Below are positions 1 through 12,900 of a stretch of DNA of 64,000 nt, in pieces (position 1 is the stretch's first letter; each line of letters opens with the position of its first letter). Source of the stretch: Erodium maritimum (taxonomy: Eukaryota > Streptophyta > Magnoliopsida > Geraniales > Geraniaceae); contig OY997589.1 in assembly GCA_963921825.1 (NCBI GenBank), forward strand, positions 52,446,546-52,510,545. The letters run 5' to 3'. A program made the position numbers and the translations under genes. The notes below the pieces were generated by a model. It had not been told where the DNA came from, did no database searches, and saw only the letters and a list, made by a program, of their open reading frames with translations.

Positions 1-1352
1 TATTTAATGTCGGTCGGTCTATCTTGCAGGTTGGTCTCGACACGTTTGAGCTGGGCCGGCCGATACCTCGCATCATTCGACATGTTATGCAGCACATTAT
101 TTCGCGGTCAGCCTTTTTCTCGGAAGCCCGACTAATATTTGACTAGGCGACCTTTCAATTCTAATGAAACAAATTACTTTTCTGGATATCTTACCCCTAA
201 TAACGTGTTCCCTACCCTTACACCTATGAAATTTATAAGTACGATTGGGACTTGGGATGATGTATTTCCATTTTGGAGTTGGACTAGTGCATGTGGGTGG
301 TAGTGGATTTGCGAAAGAGATCATACAGGAGGAGGATGTCATGGAGGAGAGTCGGAAGGTTTGTTTTGGAGGATAGGTTGGATGGAAAGGGATGATGTGG
401 AGTAGTTTTCATGGAGAATAATCGGTGGATGACCGTAGTTTTAAGGTTGGTCGAGACATACTAGAGGTGGACCCGCTAATATTTATTGTCGGTCGGTTTG
501 TCTTGCTGGTTGGTTTCGACACGTTTGAGATGGGCCGGCCGATACCTTGCATCGGTCGACATGTTTTGCTGCACATTATTGCGCTGTCGGCCTCTTTTTC
601 GGAAGACCGACCGATATTTGTCTAGGCGACCTTTCAATTATAATGAAACAAATTACTTGTCTAGATATCTTACCCCTAATAACGTGTTCTATACCCTTAC
701 ACCTATGAAATTTTTAAGTACGCTTGGGACTTGGGATGATGTATTTCCATTTTGGAGTTGGACTAGTGCATGTGGGTGGTAGTGGATTTGCGAAAGAGAT
801 CATACAGGAGGAGGATGTCATGGAGGAGAGTCGGAAGGTTTGTTTTGGAGGATAGGTTGGAGGGAAAGGGATGATGTGGAGTAGTTTTCATGGAGAATAA
901 TCGGTGGATGACCGTAGTTTTGAGGTTGGTCGAGACAGACTAGAGGTGGGCCGGCTTATATTTATTGCCAGTCGTTCTGTCTTGCCAGTTGATCTCGACA
1001 CGTTTGAGATGGGTCGGCCGATGCCTCGCGTCGGTCGACATGTTTTGCAGCACATTATGGCGCAGTCGGCCTGTTTTTCGGAAGACCCACCAATATTTGT
1101 CTAGGCGACCTTTCAATTATAATGAAACAAATTACTTGTCTAGATATCTTACCCCTAATAACGTGTTCTATACCCTTACACCTATGAAATTTTTAAGTAC
1201 GCTTGGGACTTGGGATGAGGTATTTCCACTTTAGAGTTGGATTAGTGCATGTGGGTGGTAGTGGATTCCCGAAAGAGATCATACAAGAGGAGGATGTCAC
1301 GGAGGAGGGTCGGAAGGTTTGTTTTGGAGGATAGGTTGGACGGAAAGTGATA
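1..1352 (+). repeat. Divergent monomers at the left edge
   Basis: The partial copy at 1-394 and the monomers at 395 and 874 differ from the homogeneous interior of block A. They carry GTGGAGTAGTTTTCATGG in place of GTGGAGTATTTTTCATGG, GAGAATAATCGG in place of GAGAATCAGCGG, and a subrepeat region reading VGRFVLLVGFDTFEMGRP rather than VGRSILQVDLDTFELGRP. These alleles resemble the E/D-type monomers of block C (for example at 43834 and 42618), so both monomer classes occur on both sides of the retroelements. Confidence 0.8.
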
Positions 1353-1831
1353 ATGTGGAGTATTTTTCATGGAGAATCAGCGGTCGACGACCGTTGTTTT
1401 GAGGTTGGTCGAGACATCCTAGAGGTGGGCCAACCAATATTTAATGTCGGTCGGTCTATCTTGCAGGTTGATCTCGACACGTTTGAGCTGGGCCGGCCGA
1501 TACCTCGCATCGTTCCACATGTTATGCAGCACATTATTTCGCGGTCAGCCTTTTTCTCGGAAGCCCGACCAATATTTGACTAGGCGACCTTTCAATTATA
1601 ATGAAACAAATTACTTGTCTAGATATCTTACCCCTAATAACGTGTTCTATACCCTAACACCTATGAAATTTTTAAGTACGCTTGGGACTTGGGATGAAGT
1701 ATTTTCACTTTAGAGTTGGATTAGTGCATGTGGGTGGTAGTGGATTCGCGAAAGAGATCATACAGGAGGAGGATGTAATGGAGGAGGGTCAGAAGGTTTG
1801 TTTTGGAGGATAGGTTGGACGGAAAGGGATA

Positions 1832-2310
1832 ATGTGGAGTATTTTTCATGGAGAATCAGCGGTGGACGACCGTTGTTTTGAGGTTGGTCGAGACATCCTA
1901 GAGGTGGGCCAACCAATATTTAATGTCGGTCGGTCTATCTTGCAGGTTGATCTCGACACGTTTGTGCTGGGCCGGCCGATACCTCGCATCGTTCGACATG
2001 TTATGCAGCACATTATTTCGCGGTCAACCTTTTTCTCGGAAGCCCGACCAATAATTGACTAGGCGACCTTTCAATTCTAATGAAACAAATTACTTGTCTA
2101 GATGTCTTACCCCTAATAACGTGTTCTCTACCCTTAAACCTATGAAAATTTTAAGTACGCTTGGGACTTGGGATGAGGTATTTCCACTATGGAGTTGGAT
2201 TAGTGCATGTGGGTGGTAGTGGGTTCGCGAAAGAGATCATACAGGAGGAGGATTTTATGGAGGAGGGTCGGAAGGTTTGTTGTGGAGGATAGGTTGGACG
2301 GAAAGGGATA
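1832..2310 (+). repeat. Representative 479-bp satellite monomer
   Basis: One complete unit. In order: the ATGTGGAGTATTTTTCATGG anchor; a GGTCG-rich region of 21-bp subrepeats (1862 to about 2050) holding the palindrome GGCCGGCC; a TAG-containing AT-rich stretch (ATGAAACAAATTACTTGTC, CCCCTAATAACGTG); then a G-rich stretch (CATACAGGAGGAGGAT, GGAGGATAGGTTGGACGG). The two halves differ clearly in composition: a GC-rich periodic half and a mixed AT/purine-rich half. Confidence 0.93.
1862..2050 (+). repeat. 21-bp subrepeat tract inside the monomer
   Basis: Cutting this monomer every 21 bp from 1862 gives units at 1862, 1883, 1904, 1925, 1946, 1967 and 1988. Each begins GT(T/G/C)G or a close relative, and most end GAG or CAG. 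Translated, they form 7-residue units such as VDDRCFE (1862), VGRDILE (1883), VGRSILQ (1925) and, in most copies, LGRPIPR (1967). Two more degenerate units follow at 2009 and 2030, with the phase slightly shifted. The same period is visible in every monomer. Because 21 is a multiple of 3, a stop-free unit keeps its frame open when it multiplies, which explains the recurring short ORFs. What I infer is that the monomer grew from a short minisatellite. Confidence 0.85.
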
Positions 2311-5184
2311 ATGTGGAGTATTTTTCATGGAGAATCAGCGGTGGACGACCGTTGTTTTGAGGTTGGTCGAGACATCCTATAGGTGGGACAACCAATATTT
2401 AATGTCGGTCGGTCTATCTTGCAGGTTGATCTCGACACGTTTGAGCTTGGCCGGCCGATACCTCGCATCGTTCGACATGTTATGCAGCACATTATTTCGC
2501 GGTCAGCCTTTTTCTCGGAAGCCCGACCAATATTTGACTAGGCGACGTTTCAATGATAATGAAACAAATTACTTGTCTAGATATCTTACCCCTAATAACG
2601 TGTTCTCTACCCTTAAACCCATGAAAATTTTAAGTACGCTTGGGACTTGGGATGAGGTATTTCCACTTTGGAGTTGGACTAGTGCATGTGGGTGGTAGTG
2701 GGTTCGCGAAAGAGATCATACAGGAGGAGGATGTCATGGAGGAGGGTCAGAAGGTTTGTTGTGGAGGATAGGTTGGACGGAAAGGGATAATGTGGAGTAT
2801 TTTTCATGGAGAATCAGCGGTGGACGACCGTTGTTTTGAGGTTGGTCGAGACATCCTAGAGGTGGGCCAACCAATATTTAAATTCGGTCGGTCTATCTTG
2901 CAGGTTGGTCTCGACACGTTTGAGCTGGGCCGGCCGATACCTCGCATCGTTCGACATGTTATGCAGCACATTATTTCGCGGTCAGCCTTTTTCTCGGAAG
3001 CCCGACTAATATTTGACTAGGCGACCTTTCAATTCTAATGAAAAAAATTACTTTTCTGGATATCTTACCCCTAACAACGTGTTCTCTACCCTTACACCTA
3101 TGAAAATTTTAAGTACGCTTGGGACTTGGGATGAGGTATTTCCACTTTGGAGTTGGATTAGTGCATGTGGGTGGTAGTGGGTTCGCGAAAGAGATCATAC
3201 AGGAGGAGGATGTCATGGAGGAGGGTCAGAAGGTTTGTTGTGGAGGATAGGTTGGACGGAAAGGGATAATGTGGAGTATTTTTCATGGAGAATCAGCGGT
3301 GGACGACCGTTGTTTTGAGGTTGGTCGAGACATCCTAGAGGTGGGCCAACCAATATTTAATGTCGGTCGGTCTATCTTGCAGGTTGATCTCGACACGTTT
3401 GAGCTGGGCCGGCCGATACCTCGCATCGTTCGACATGTTATGCAGCACATTATTTCGCGGTCAGCCTTTTTCTCGGAAGCCCGACCAATATTTGACTAGG
3501 CGACGTTTCAATTATAATGAAACAAATTACTTGTCTAGATATCTTACCCCTAATAACGTGTTCTATACCCTTACACCTATGAAATTTTTAAGTACGCTTG
3601 GTACTTGGGATGAGGTATTTACACTTTGGAGTTGGACTAGTGCATGTGGGTGGTAGTGGATTCGCGAAACAGATCATACAGGAGGAGGATGTCATGGAGG
3701 AGGGTCGGAAGGTTTGTTTTGGAGGATAGGTTGGACGGAAAGGGATAATGTGGAGTATTTTTCATGGAGAATCAGCGGTGGACGACCGTTGTTTTGAGGT
3801 TGGTCGAGACATCCTAGAGGTGGGCCAACCAATATTTAATGTCGGTCGGTCTATCTTGCAGGTTGGTCTCGACACGTTTGAGCTGGGCCGGCCGATACCT
3901 CGCATCGTTCGACATGTTATGCAGCACATTATTTCGCGGTCAGCCTTTTTCTCGGAAGCCCGACTAATATTTGACTAGGCGACCTTTCAATTCTAATGAA
4001 AAAAATTACTTTTCTGGATATCTTACCCCTAATAACGTGTTCTCTACCCTTACACCTATGAAAATTTTAAGTACGCTTGGGACTTGGGATGAGGTATTTC
4101 CACTTTGGAGTTGGATTAGTGCATGTGGATGGTAGTGGGTTCGCGAAAGAGATCATACAGGAGGAGGATGTCATGGAGGAGGGTCAGAAGGTTTGTTGTG
4201 GAGGATAGGTTGGACGGAAAGGGATAATGTGGAGTATTTTTCATGGAGAATCAGCGGTGGACGACCGTTGTTTTGAGGTTGGTCGAGACATCCTAGAGGT
4301 GGGCCAACCAATATTTAATGTCGGTCGGTCTATCTTGCAGGTTGATCTCGACACGTTTGAGCTGGGCCGGCCGATACCTCGCATCGTTCGACATGTTATG
4401 CAGCACATTATTTCGCGGTCAGCCTTTTTCTCGGAAGCCCGACCAATATTTGACTAGGCGACGTTTCAATTATAATGAAACAAATTACTTGTCTAGATAT
4501 CTTACCCCTAATAACGTGTTCTATACCCTTACACCTATGAAATTTTTAAGTACGCTTGGTACTTGGGATGAGGTATTTACACTTTGGAGTTGGACTAGTG
4601 CATGTGGGTGATAGTGGATTCGCGAAAGAGATCATACAGGAGGAGGATGTCATGGAGGAGGGTCGGAAGGTTTGTTTTGGAGGATAGGATGGACGGAAAG
4701 GGATAATGTGGAGTATTTTTCATGGAGAATCAGCGGTGGACGACCGTTGTTTTGAGGTTGGTCGAGACATCCTAGAGGTGGGCCAACCAATATTTAATTT
4801 CGGTCGGTCTATCTTGCAGGTTGGTCTCGACACGTTTGAGCTGGGCCGGCCGATACCTCGCATCGTTCGACATGTTATGCAGCACATTATTTCGCGGTCA
4901 GCCTTTTTCTCGGAAGCCCGACTAATATTTGATTAGGCGACCTTTCAATTCTAACGAAAAAAATTACTTTTCTGGATATCTTACCCCTAATAACGTGTTC
5001 TCTACCCTTACACCTATGAAAATTTTAAGTACGCTTGGGACTTGGGATGAGGTATTTCCACTTTGGAGTTGGATTAGTGCATGTGGGTGGTAGTGGGTTC
5101 GCGAAAGAGATCATACAGGAGGAGGATGTCATGGAGGAGGGTCAGAAGGTTTGTTGTGGAGGATAGGTTGGACGGAAAGGGATA

Positions 5185-5648
5185 ATGTGGAGTATTTTTT
5201 ATGGAGAATCAGCGGTGGACGACCGTTGTTTTGAGGTTGGTCGAGACATCCTATAGGTGGGACAACCAATATTTAATGTCGGTCGGTCTATCTTGCAGGT
5301 TGATCTCGACACGTTTGAGCTTGGCCGGCCGATACCTCGCATCGTTCGACATGTTATGCAGCACATTATTTCGCGGTCAGCCTTTTTCTCGGAAGCCCGA
5401 CCAATATTTGACTAGGCGACGTTTCAATGATAATGAAACAAATTACTTTTCTGGATATCTTACCCCTAATAACGTGTTCTCTACCCTTACACCTATGAAA
5501 ATTTTAAGTACGCTTGGGACTTGGGATGAGGTATTTCCACTTTGGAGTTGGATTAGTGCATGTGGGTGGTAGTGGGTTCGCGAAAGAGATCATACAGGAG
5601 GAGGGTCGGAAGGTTTGTTTTGGAGGATCGGTTGGATTGAAAGGGATA
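5185..5648 (+). repeat. 464-bp monomer with a 15-bp microhomology deletion
   Basis: At about 5596-5610 the normal ACAGGAGGAGGATGTCATGG followed by AGGAGGGTCGG is shortened to ACAGGAGGAGGGTCGG. The lost 15 bp lies between two copies of GGAGGAG, so slippage or microhomology-mediated joining is the simplest origin. The next monomer (5649) is also distinctive (TCATGGATAATCAGCGGCGG). Confidence 0.85.
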
Positions 5649-8600
5649 ATGTGGAGTAGTTTTCATGGATAATCAGCGGCGGACGACCGTTGTTTTGAGG
5701 TTGGTCGAGACATACTAGAGGTGGGCCAACCAATATTTAATGTCGGTCGGCCTATCTTGCAGGTTGGTCTCGACACGTTTGAGCTGGGCCGGCCGATACC
5801 TCGCATCGTTCGACATGTTATGCAGCACATTATTTCGCGGTCAGCCTTTTTCTCGGAAGCCCGACTAATATTTGACTAGGCGACCTTTCAATTCTAATGA
5901 AACAAATTACTTGTCTAGATATCTTACCCCTAATAACGTGTTCTCTACCCTTACACCTATGAAATTTTTAAGTACGATGGGACTTTGGATGAGGTATTTC
6001 CACTTTAGAGTTGGATTAGTGCATGTGGGTGGTAGTGGATTCGCGAAAGAGATCATACAGGAGGAGGATGTCATGGAGGAGGGTCAGAAGGTTTGTTTTG
6101 GAGGATAGGTTGGACGGAAAGGGATAATGTGGAGTATTTTTCATGGAGAATCAGCGGTGGACGAGCGTTGTTTTGAGGTTGGTGGAGACATCCTAGAGGT
6201 GGGCCAACCAATATTTAATGTCGGTCGGTCTATCTTGCAGGTTGATCTCGACACGTTTGAGCTGGGCCGGCCGATACCTCGCATCGTTCGACATGTTATG
6301 CAGCACATTATTTCGCGGTCAACCTTTTTCTCGGAAGCCCGACCAATATTTGACTAGGCGACCTTTCAATTCTAATGAAACAAATTACTTGTCTAGATAT
6401 CTTACCCCTAATAACGTGTTCTCTACCCTTAAACCTATGAAAATTTTAAGTACGCTTGGGACTTGGGATGAGGTATTTCCACTTTGGAGTTGGATTAGTG
6501 CATGTGGGTGGTAGTGGGTTCACGAAAGAGATCATACAGGAGGAGGATGTCATGGAGGAGGGTCAGAAGGTTTGTTGTGGAGGATAGGTTGGACGGAAAG
6601 GGATAATGTGGAGTATTTTTCATGGAGAATCAGCGGTGGACGACCGTTGTTTTGAGGTTGGTCGAGACATCCTAGAGGTGGGCCAACCAATATTTAATGT
6701 CGGTCGGTCTATCTTGCAGGTTGATCTCGACACGTTTGAGCTGGGCCGGCCGATACCTCGCATCGTTCGACATGTTATGCAGCACATTATTTCGCGGTCA
6801 GCCTTTTTCTCGGAAGCCCGACCAATATTTGACTAGGCGACGTTTCAATTATAATGAAACAAATTACTTGTGTAGATATCTTACCCCTAATAACGTGTTC
6901 TATACCCTTACACCTATGAAATTTTTAGGTACGATGGGACTTTGGATGAGGTATTTCCACTTTAGAGTTGGATTAGTGCATGTGGGTGGTAGTGGATTCG
7001 CGAAAGAGATCATACAGGAGGAGGATGTCATGGAGGAGGGTCAGAAGGTTTGTTTTGGAGGATAGGTTGGACGGAAAGGGATAATGTGGAGTATTTTTCA
7101 TGGAGAATCAGCGGTGGACGAGCGTTGTTTTGAGGTTGGTGGAGACATCCTAGAGGTGGGCCAACCAATATTTAATGTCGGTCGGTCTATCTTGCAGGTT
7201 GATCTCGACACGTTTGAGCTGGGCCGGCCGATACCTTGCATCGTTCGACATGTTATGCAGCACATTATTTCGCGGTCAACCTTTTTCTCGGAAGCCCGAC
7301 CAATATTTGACTAGGCGACCTTTCAATTCTAATGAAACAAATTACTTGTCTAGATATCTTACCCCTAATAACGTGTTCTCTACCCTTAAACCTATGAAAA
7401 TTTTAAGTACGCTTGGGACTTGGGATGAGGTATTTCCACTTTGGAGTTGGATTAGTGCATGTGTGTGGTAGTGGGTTCACGAAAGAGATCATACAGGAGG
7501 AGGATGTCATGGAGGAGGGTCAGAAGGTTTGTTGTGGAGGATAGGTTGGACGGAAAGGGATAATGTGGAGTATTTTTCATGGAGAATCAGCGGTGGACGA
7601 CCGTTGTTTTGAGGTTGGTCGAGACATCCTAGAGGTGGGCCAACCAATATTTAATGTCGGTCGGTCTATCTTGCAGGTTGATCTCGACACGTTTGAGCTG
7701 GGCCGGCCGATACCTCGCATCGTTCGACATGTTATGCAGCACATTATTTCGCGGTCAGCCTTTTTCTCGGAAGCCCGACCAATATTTGACTAGGCGACGT
7801 TTCAATTATAATGAAACAAATTACTTGTCTAGATATCTTACCCCTAATAACGTGTTCTATACCCTTACACCTATGAAATTTTTAAGTACGCTTGGTACTT
7901 GGGATGAGGTATTTACACTTTGGAGTTGGACTAGTGCATGTGGGTGGTAGTGGATTCGCGAAACAGATCATACAGGAGGAGGATGTCATGGAAGAGGGTC
8001 GGAAGGTTTGTTTTGGAGGATAGGTTGGACGGAAAGGGATAATGTGGAGTATTTTTCATGGAGAATCAGCGGTGGACGACCGTTGTTTTGAGGTTGGTCG
8101 AGACATCCTAGAGGTGGGCCAACCAATATTTAATGTCGGTCGGTCTATCTTGCAGGTTGGTCTCGACACGTTTGAGCTGGGCCGGCCGATACCTCGCATC
8201 GTTCGACATGTTATGCAGCACATTATTGCGCGGTCAGCCTTTTTCTCGGAAGCCCGACTAATATTTGACTAGGCGACCTTTCAATTCTAATGAAAAAAAT
8301 TACTTTTCTGGATATCTTACCCCTAATAACGTGTTCTCTACCCTTACACCTATGAAAATTTTAAGTACGCTTGGGACTTGGGATGAGGTATTTCCACTTT
8401 GGAGTTGGATTAGTGCATGTGGGTGGTAGTGGGTTCGCGAAAGAGATCATACAGGAGGAGGATGTCATGGAGGAGGGTCAGAAGGTTTGTTGTGGAGGAT
8501 AGGTTGGACGGAAAGGGATAATGTGGAGTATTTTTCATGGAGAATCAGCGGTGGACGACCGTTGTTTTGAGGTTGGTCGAGACATCCTAGAGGTGGGCCA

Positions 8601-9956
8601 ACCAATATTTAATTTCGGTCGGTCTATCTTGCAGGTTGGTTTCGACACGTTTGAGCTGGGCCGGCCGATACCTCGCATCGTTCGACATGTTATGCAGCAC
8701 ATTATTTCGCGGTCAACCTTTTTCTGGGAAGCCCGACCAATATTTGACTAGGCGACCTTTCAATTCTAATGAAACAAATTACTTGTCTAGATATCTTACC
8801 CCTAATAACGTGTTCTCTACCCTTAAACCTATGAAAATTTTAAGTACGCTTGGGACTTGGGATGAGGTATTTCCACTTTGGATTTGGATTAGTGCATGTG
8901 GGTGGTAGTGGGTTCACGAAAGAGATCATACAGGAGGAGGATGTCATGGAGGAGGGTCAGAAGGTTTGTTGTGGAGGATAGGTTGGACGGAAAGGGATAA
9001 TGTGGAGTATTTTTCATGGAGAATCAGCGGTGGACGACCGTTGTTTTGAGGTTGGTCGAGACATCCTAGAGGTGGGCCAACCAATATTTAATGTCGGTCG
9101 GTCTATCTTGCAGGTTGATCTCGACACGTTTGAGCTGGGCCGGCCGATACCTCGCATCGTTCGACATGTTATGCAGCACATTATTTCGCGGTCAGCCTTT
9201 TTCTCGGAAGCCCGACCAATATTTGACTAGGCGACATTTCAATTATAATGAAACAAATTACTTGTCTAGATATCTTACCCCTAATAACGTGTTCTATACC
9301 CTTACACCTATGAAATTTTTAAGTACGATGGGACTTTGGATGAGGTATTTCCACTTTAGAGTTGGATTAGTGCATGTGGGTGGTAGTGGATTCGCGAAAG
9401 AGATCATACAGGAGGAGGATGTCATGGAGGAGGGTCAGAAGGTTTGTTTTGGAGGATAGGTTGGACGGAAAGGGATAATGTGGAGTATTTTTCATGGAGA
9501 ATCAGCGGTGGACGAGCGTTGTTTTGAGGTTGGTGGAGACATCCTAGAGGTGGGCCAACCAATATTTAATGTCGGTCCGTCTATCTTGCAGGTTGATCTC
9601 GACACGTTTGAGCTGGGCCGGCCGATACCTCGCATCGTTCGACATGTTATGCAGCACATTATTTCGCGGTCAACCTTTTTCTCGGAAGCCCGACCAATAT
9701 TTGACTAGGCGACCTTTCAATTCTAATGAAACAAATTACTTGTCTAGATATCTTACCCCTAATAACGTGTTCTCTACCCTTAAACCTATGAAAATTTTAA
9801 GTACGCTTGGGACTTGGGATGAGGTATTTCCACTTTGGAGTTGGATTAGTGCATGTGGGTGGTAGTGGGTTCACGAAAGAGATCATACAGGAGGAGGATG
9901 TCATGGAGGAGGGTCAGAAGGTTTGTTGTGGAGGATAGGTTGGACGGAAAGGGATA

Positions 9957-12900
9957 ATGTGGAGTATTTTTCATGGAGAATCAGCGGTGGACGACCGTTG
10001 TTTTGAGGTTGGTCGAGACATCCTAGAGGTGGGCCAACCAATATTTAATGTCGGTCGGTCTATCTTGCAGGTTGATCTCGACACGTTTGAGCTGGGCCGG
10101 CCGATACCTCGCATCCTTCGACATGTTATGCAGCACATTATTTCGCGGTCAGCCTTTTTCTCGGAAGCCCGACCAATATTTGACTAGGCGACGTTTCAAT
10201 TATAATGAAACAAATTACTTGTCTAGATATCTTACCCCTAATAACGTGTTCTATACCCTTACACCTATGAAATTTTTAAGTACGCTTGGTACTTGAGATG
10301 AGGTATTTACACTTTGGAGTTGGACTAGTGCATGTGGGTGGTAGTGGATTCGCGAAACAGATCATACAGGAGGAGGATGTCATGGAGGAGGGTCGGAAGG
10401 TTTGTTTTGGAGGATAGGTTGGACGGAAAGGGATAATGTGGAGTATTTTTCATGGAGAATCAGCGGTGGACGACCGTTGTTTTGAGGTTGGTCGAGACAT
10501 CCTAGAGGTGGGCCAACCAATATTTAATGTCGGTCGGTCTATCTTGCAGGTTGGTCTCGACACGTTTGAGCTGGGCCGGCCGATACCTCGCATCGTTCGA
10601 CATGTTATGCAGCACATTATTGCGCGGTCAGCCTTTTTCTCGGAAGCCCGACTAATATTTGACTAGGCGACCTTTCAATTCTAATGAAAAAAATTACTTT
10701 TCTGGATATCTTACCCCTAATAACGTGTTCTCTACCCTTACACCTATGAAAATTTTAAGTACGCTTGGGACTTGGGATGAGGTATTTCCACTTTGGAGTT
10801 GGATTAGTGCATGTGGGTGGTAGTGGGTTCGCGAAAGAGATCATACAGGAGGAGGATGTCATGGAGGAGGGTCAGAAGGTTTGTTGTGGAGGATAGGTTG
10901 GACGGAAAGGGATGTGGAGTATTTTTCATGGAGAATCAGCGGTGGACGACCGTTGTTTTGAGGTTGGTCGAGACATCCTAGAGGTGGGCCAACCAATATT
11001 TAATGTCGGTCGGTCTATCTTGCAGGTTGATCTCGACACGTTTGAGCTGGGCCGGCCGATACCTCGCATCGTTCGACATGTTATGCAGCACATTATTTCG
11101 CGGTCAGCCTTTTTCTCGGAAGCCCGACCAATATTTGACTAGGCGACGTTTCAATTATAATGAAACAAATTACTTGTCTAGATATCTTACCCCTAATAAC
11201 GTGTTCTATACCCTTACACCTATGAAATTTTTAAGTACGCTTGGTACTTGAGATGAGGTATTTACACTTTGGAGTTGGACTAGTGCATGTGGGTGGTAGT
11301 GGATTCGCGAAACAGATCATACAGGAGGAGGATGTCATGGAGGAGGGTCGGAAGGTTTATTTTGGAGGATAGGTTGGACGGAAAGGGATAATGTGGAGTA
11401 TTTTTCATGGAGAATCAGCGGTGGACGAGCGTTGTTTTGAGGTTGGTGGAGACATCCTAGAGGTGGGCCAACCAATATTTAATGTCGGTCGGTCTATCTT
11501 GCAGGTTGGTCTCGACACGTTTGAGCTGGGCCGGCCGATACCTCGCATCGTTCGACATGTTATGCAGCACATTATTGCGCGGTCAGCCTTTTTCTCGGAA
11601 GCCCGACTAATATTTGACTAGGCGACCTTTCAATTCTAATGAAAAAAATTACTTTTCTGGATATCTTACCCCTAATAACGTGTTCTCTACCCTTACACCT
11701 ATGAAAATTTTAAGTACGCTTGGGACTTGGGATGAGGTATTTCCACTTTGGAGTTGGATTAGTGCATGTGGGTGGTAGTGGGTTCGCGAAAGAGATCATA
11801 CAGGAGGAGGATGTCATGGAGGAGGGTCAGAAGGTTTGTTGTGGAGGATAGGTTGGACGGAAAGGGATAATGTGGAGTATTTTTCATGGAGAATCAGCGG
11901 TGGACGACCGTTGTTTTGAGGTTGTTCGAGACATCCTAGAGGTGGGCCAACCAATATTTAATGTCGGTCGGTCTATCTTGCAGGTTGATCTCGACACGTT
12001 TGAGCTGGGCCGGCCGATACCTCGCATCGTTCGACATGTTATGCAGCACATTATTTCGCGGTCAGCCTTTTTCTCGGAAGCCCGACCAATATTTGACTAG
12101 GCGACGTTTCAATTATAATGAAACAAATTACTTGTCTAGATATCTTACCCCTAATAACGTGTTCTATACCCTTACACCTATGAAATTTTTAAGTACGATG
12201 GGACTTTGGATGAGGTATTTCCACTTTAGAGTTGGATTAGTGCATGTGGGTGGTAGTGGATTCGCGAAAGAGATCATACAGGAGGAGGATGTCATGGAGG
12301 AGGGTCAGAAGGTTTGTTTTGGAGGATAGGTTGGACGGAAAGGGATAATGTGGAGTATTTTTCATGGAGAATCAGCGGTGGACGAGCGTTGTTTTGAGGT
12401 TGGTGGAGACATCCTAGAGGTGGGCCAACCAATATTTAATGTCGGTCGGTCTATCTTGCAGGTTGGTCTCGACACGTTTGAGCTGGGCCGGCCGATACCT
12501 CGCATCGTTCGACATGTTATGCAGCACATTATTTCGCGGTCAACCTTTTTCTCGGAAGCCCGACCAATATTTGACTAGGCGACCTTTCAATTCTAATGAA
12601 ACAAATTACTTGTCTAGATATCTTACCCCTAATAACGTGTTCTCTACCCTTAAACCTATGAAAATTTTAAGTACGCTTGGGACTTGGGATGAGGTATTTC
12701 CACTTTGGAGTTGGATTAGTGCATGTGGGTGGTAGTGGGTTCGCGAAAGAGATCATACAGGAGGAGGATGTCATGGAGGAGGGTCGGAAGGTTTGTTGTG
12801 GAGGATAGGTTGGACGGAAAGGGATAATGTGGAGTATTTTTCATGGAGAATCAGCGGTGGACGACCGTTGTTTTGAGGTTGGTCGAGACATCCTAGAGGT

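Noticed and set aside
1967..2008. CENP-B-box-like sequence around TTCGACATG
   Set aside because: I tried the box consensus on several GC-rich stretches by eye and the required spaced CGGG did not fit.
1832..2062. Recurring 76-codon plus-strand ORF (starts MWSIFHGES) as a gene family of about 100 copies
   Set aside because: It lies wholly in the satellite, shows no known domain, and is explained by the stop-free 21-bp period. Its overlap with an equally conserved 98-codon frame shows that both are carried by the repeat, not by coding selection.
2110..2140. Telomere-like CCCTAA motifs (CCCCTAATAACG, CTACCCTTA)
   Set aside because: Single copies within each monomer, not tandem telomere repeats.
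3360..3656. Recurring 98-codon plus-strand ORF (starts MSVGLSCR)
   Set aside because: Shadow frame of the same monomer, lost or altered by single-base variants in neighbouring copies, with no recognisable protein features.
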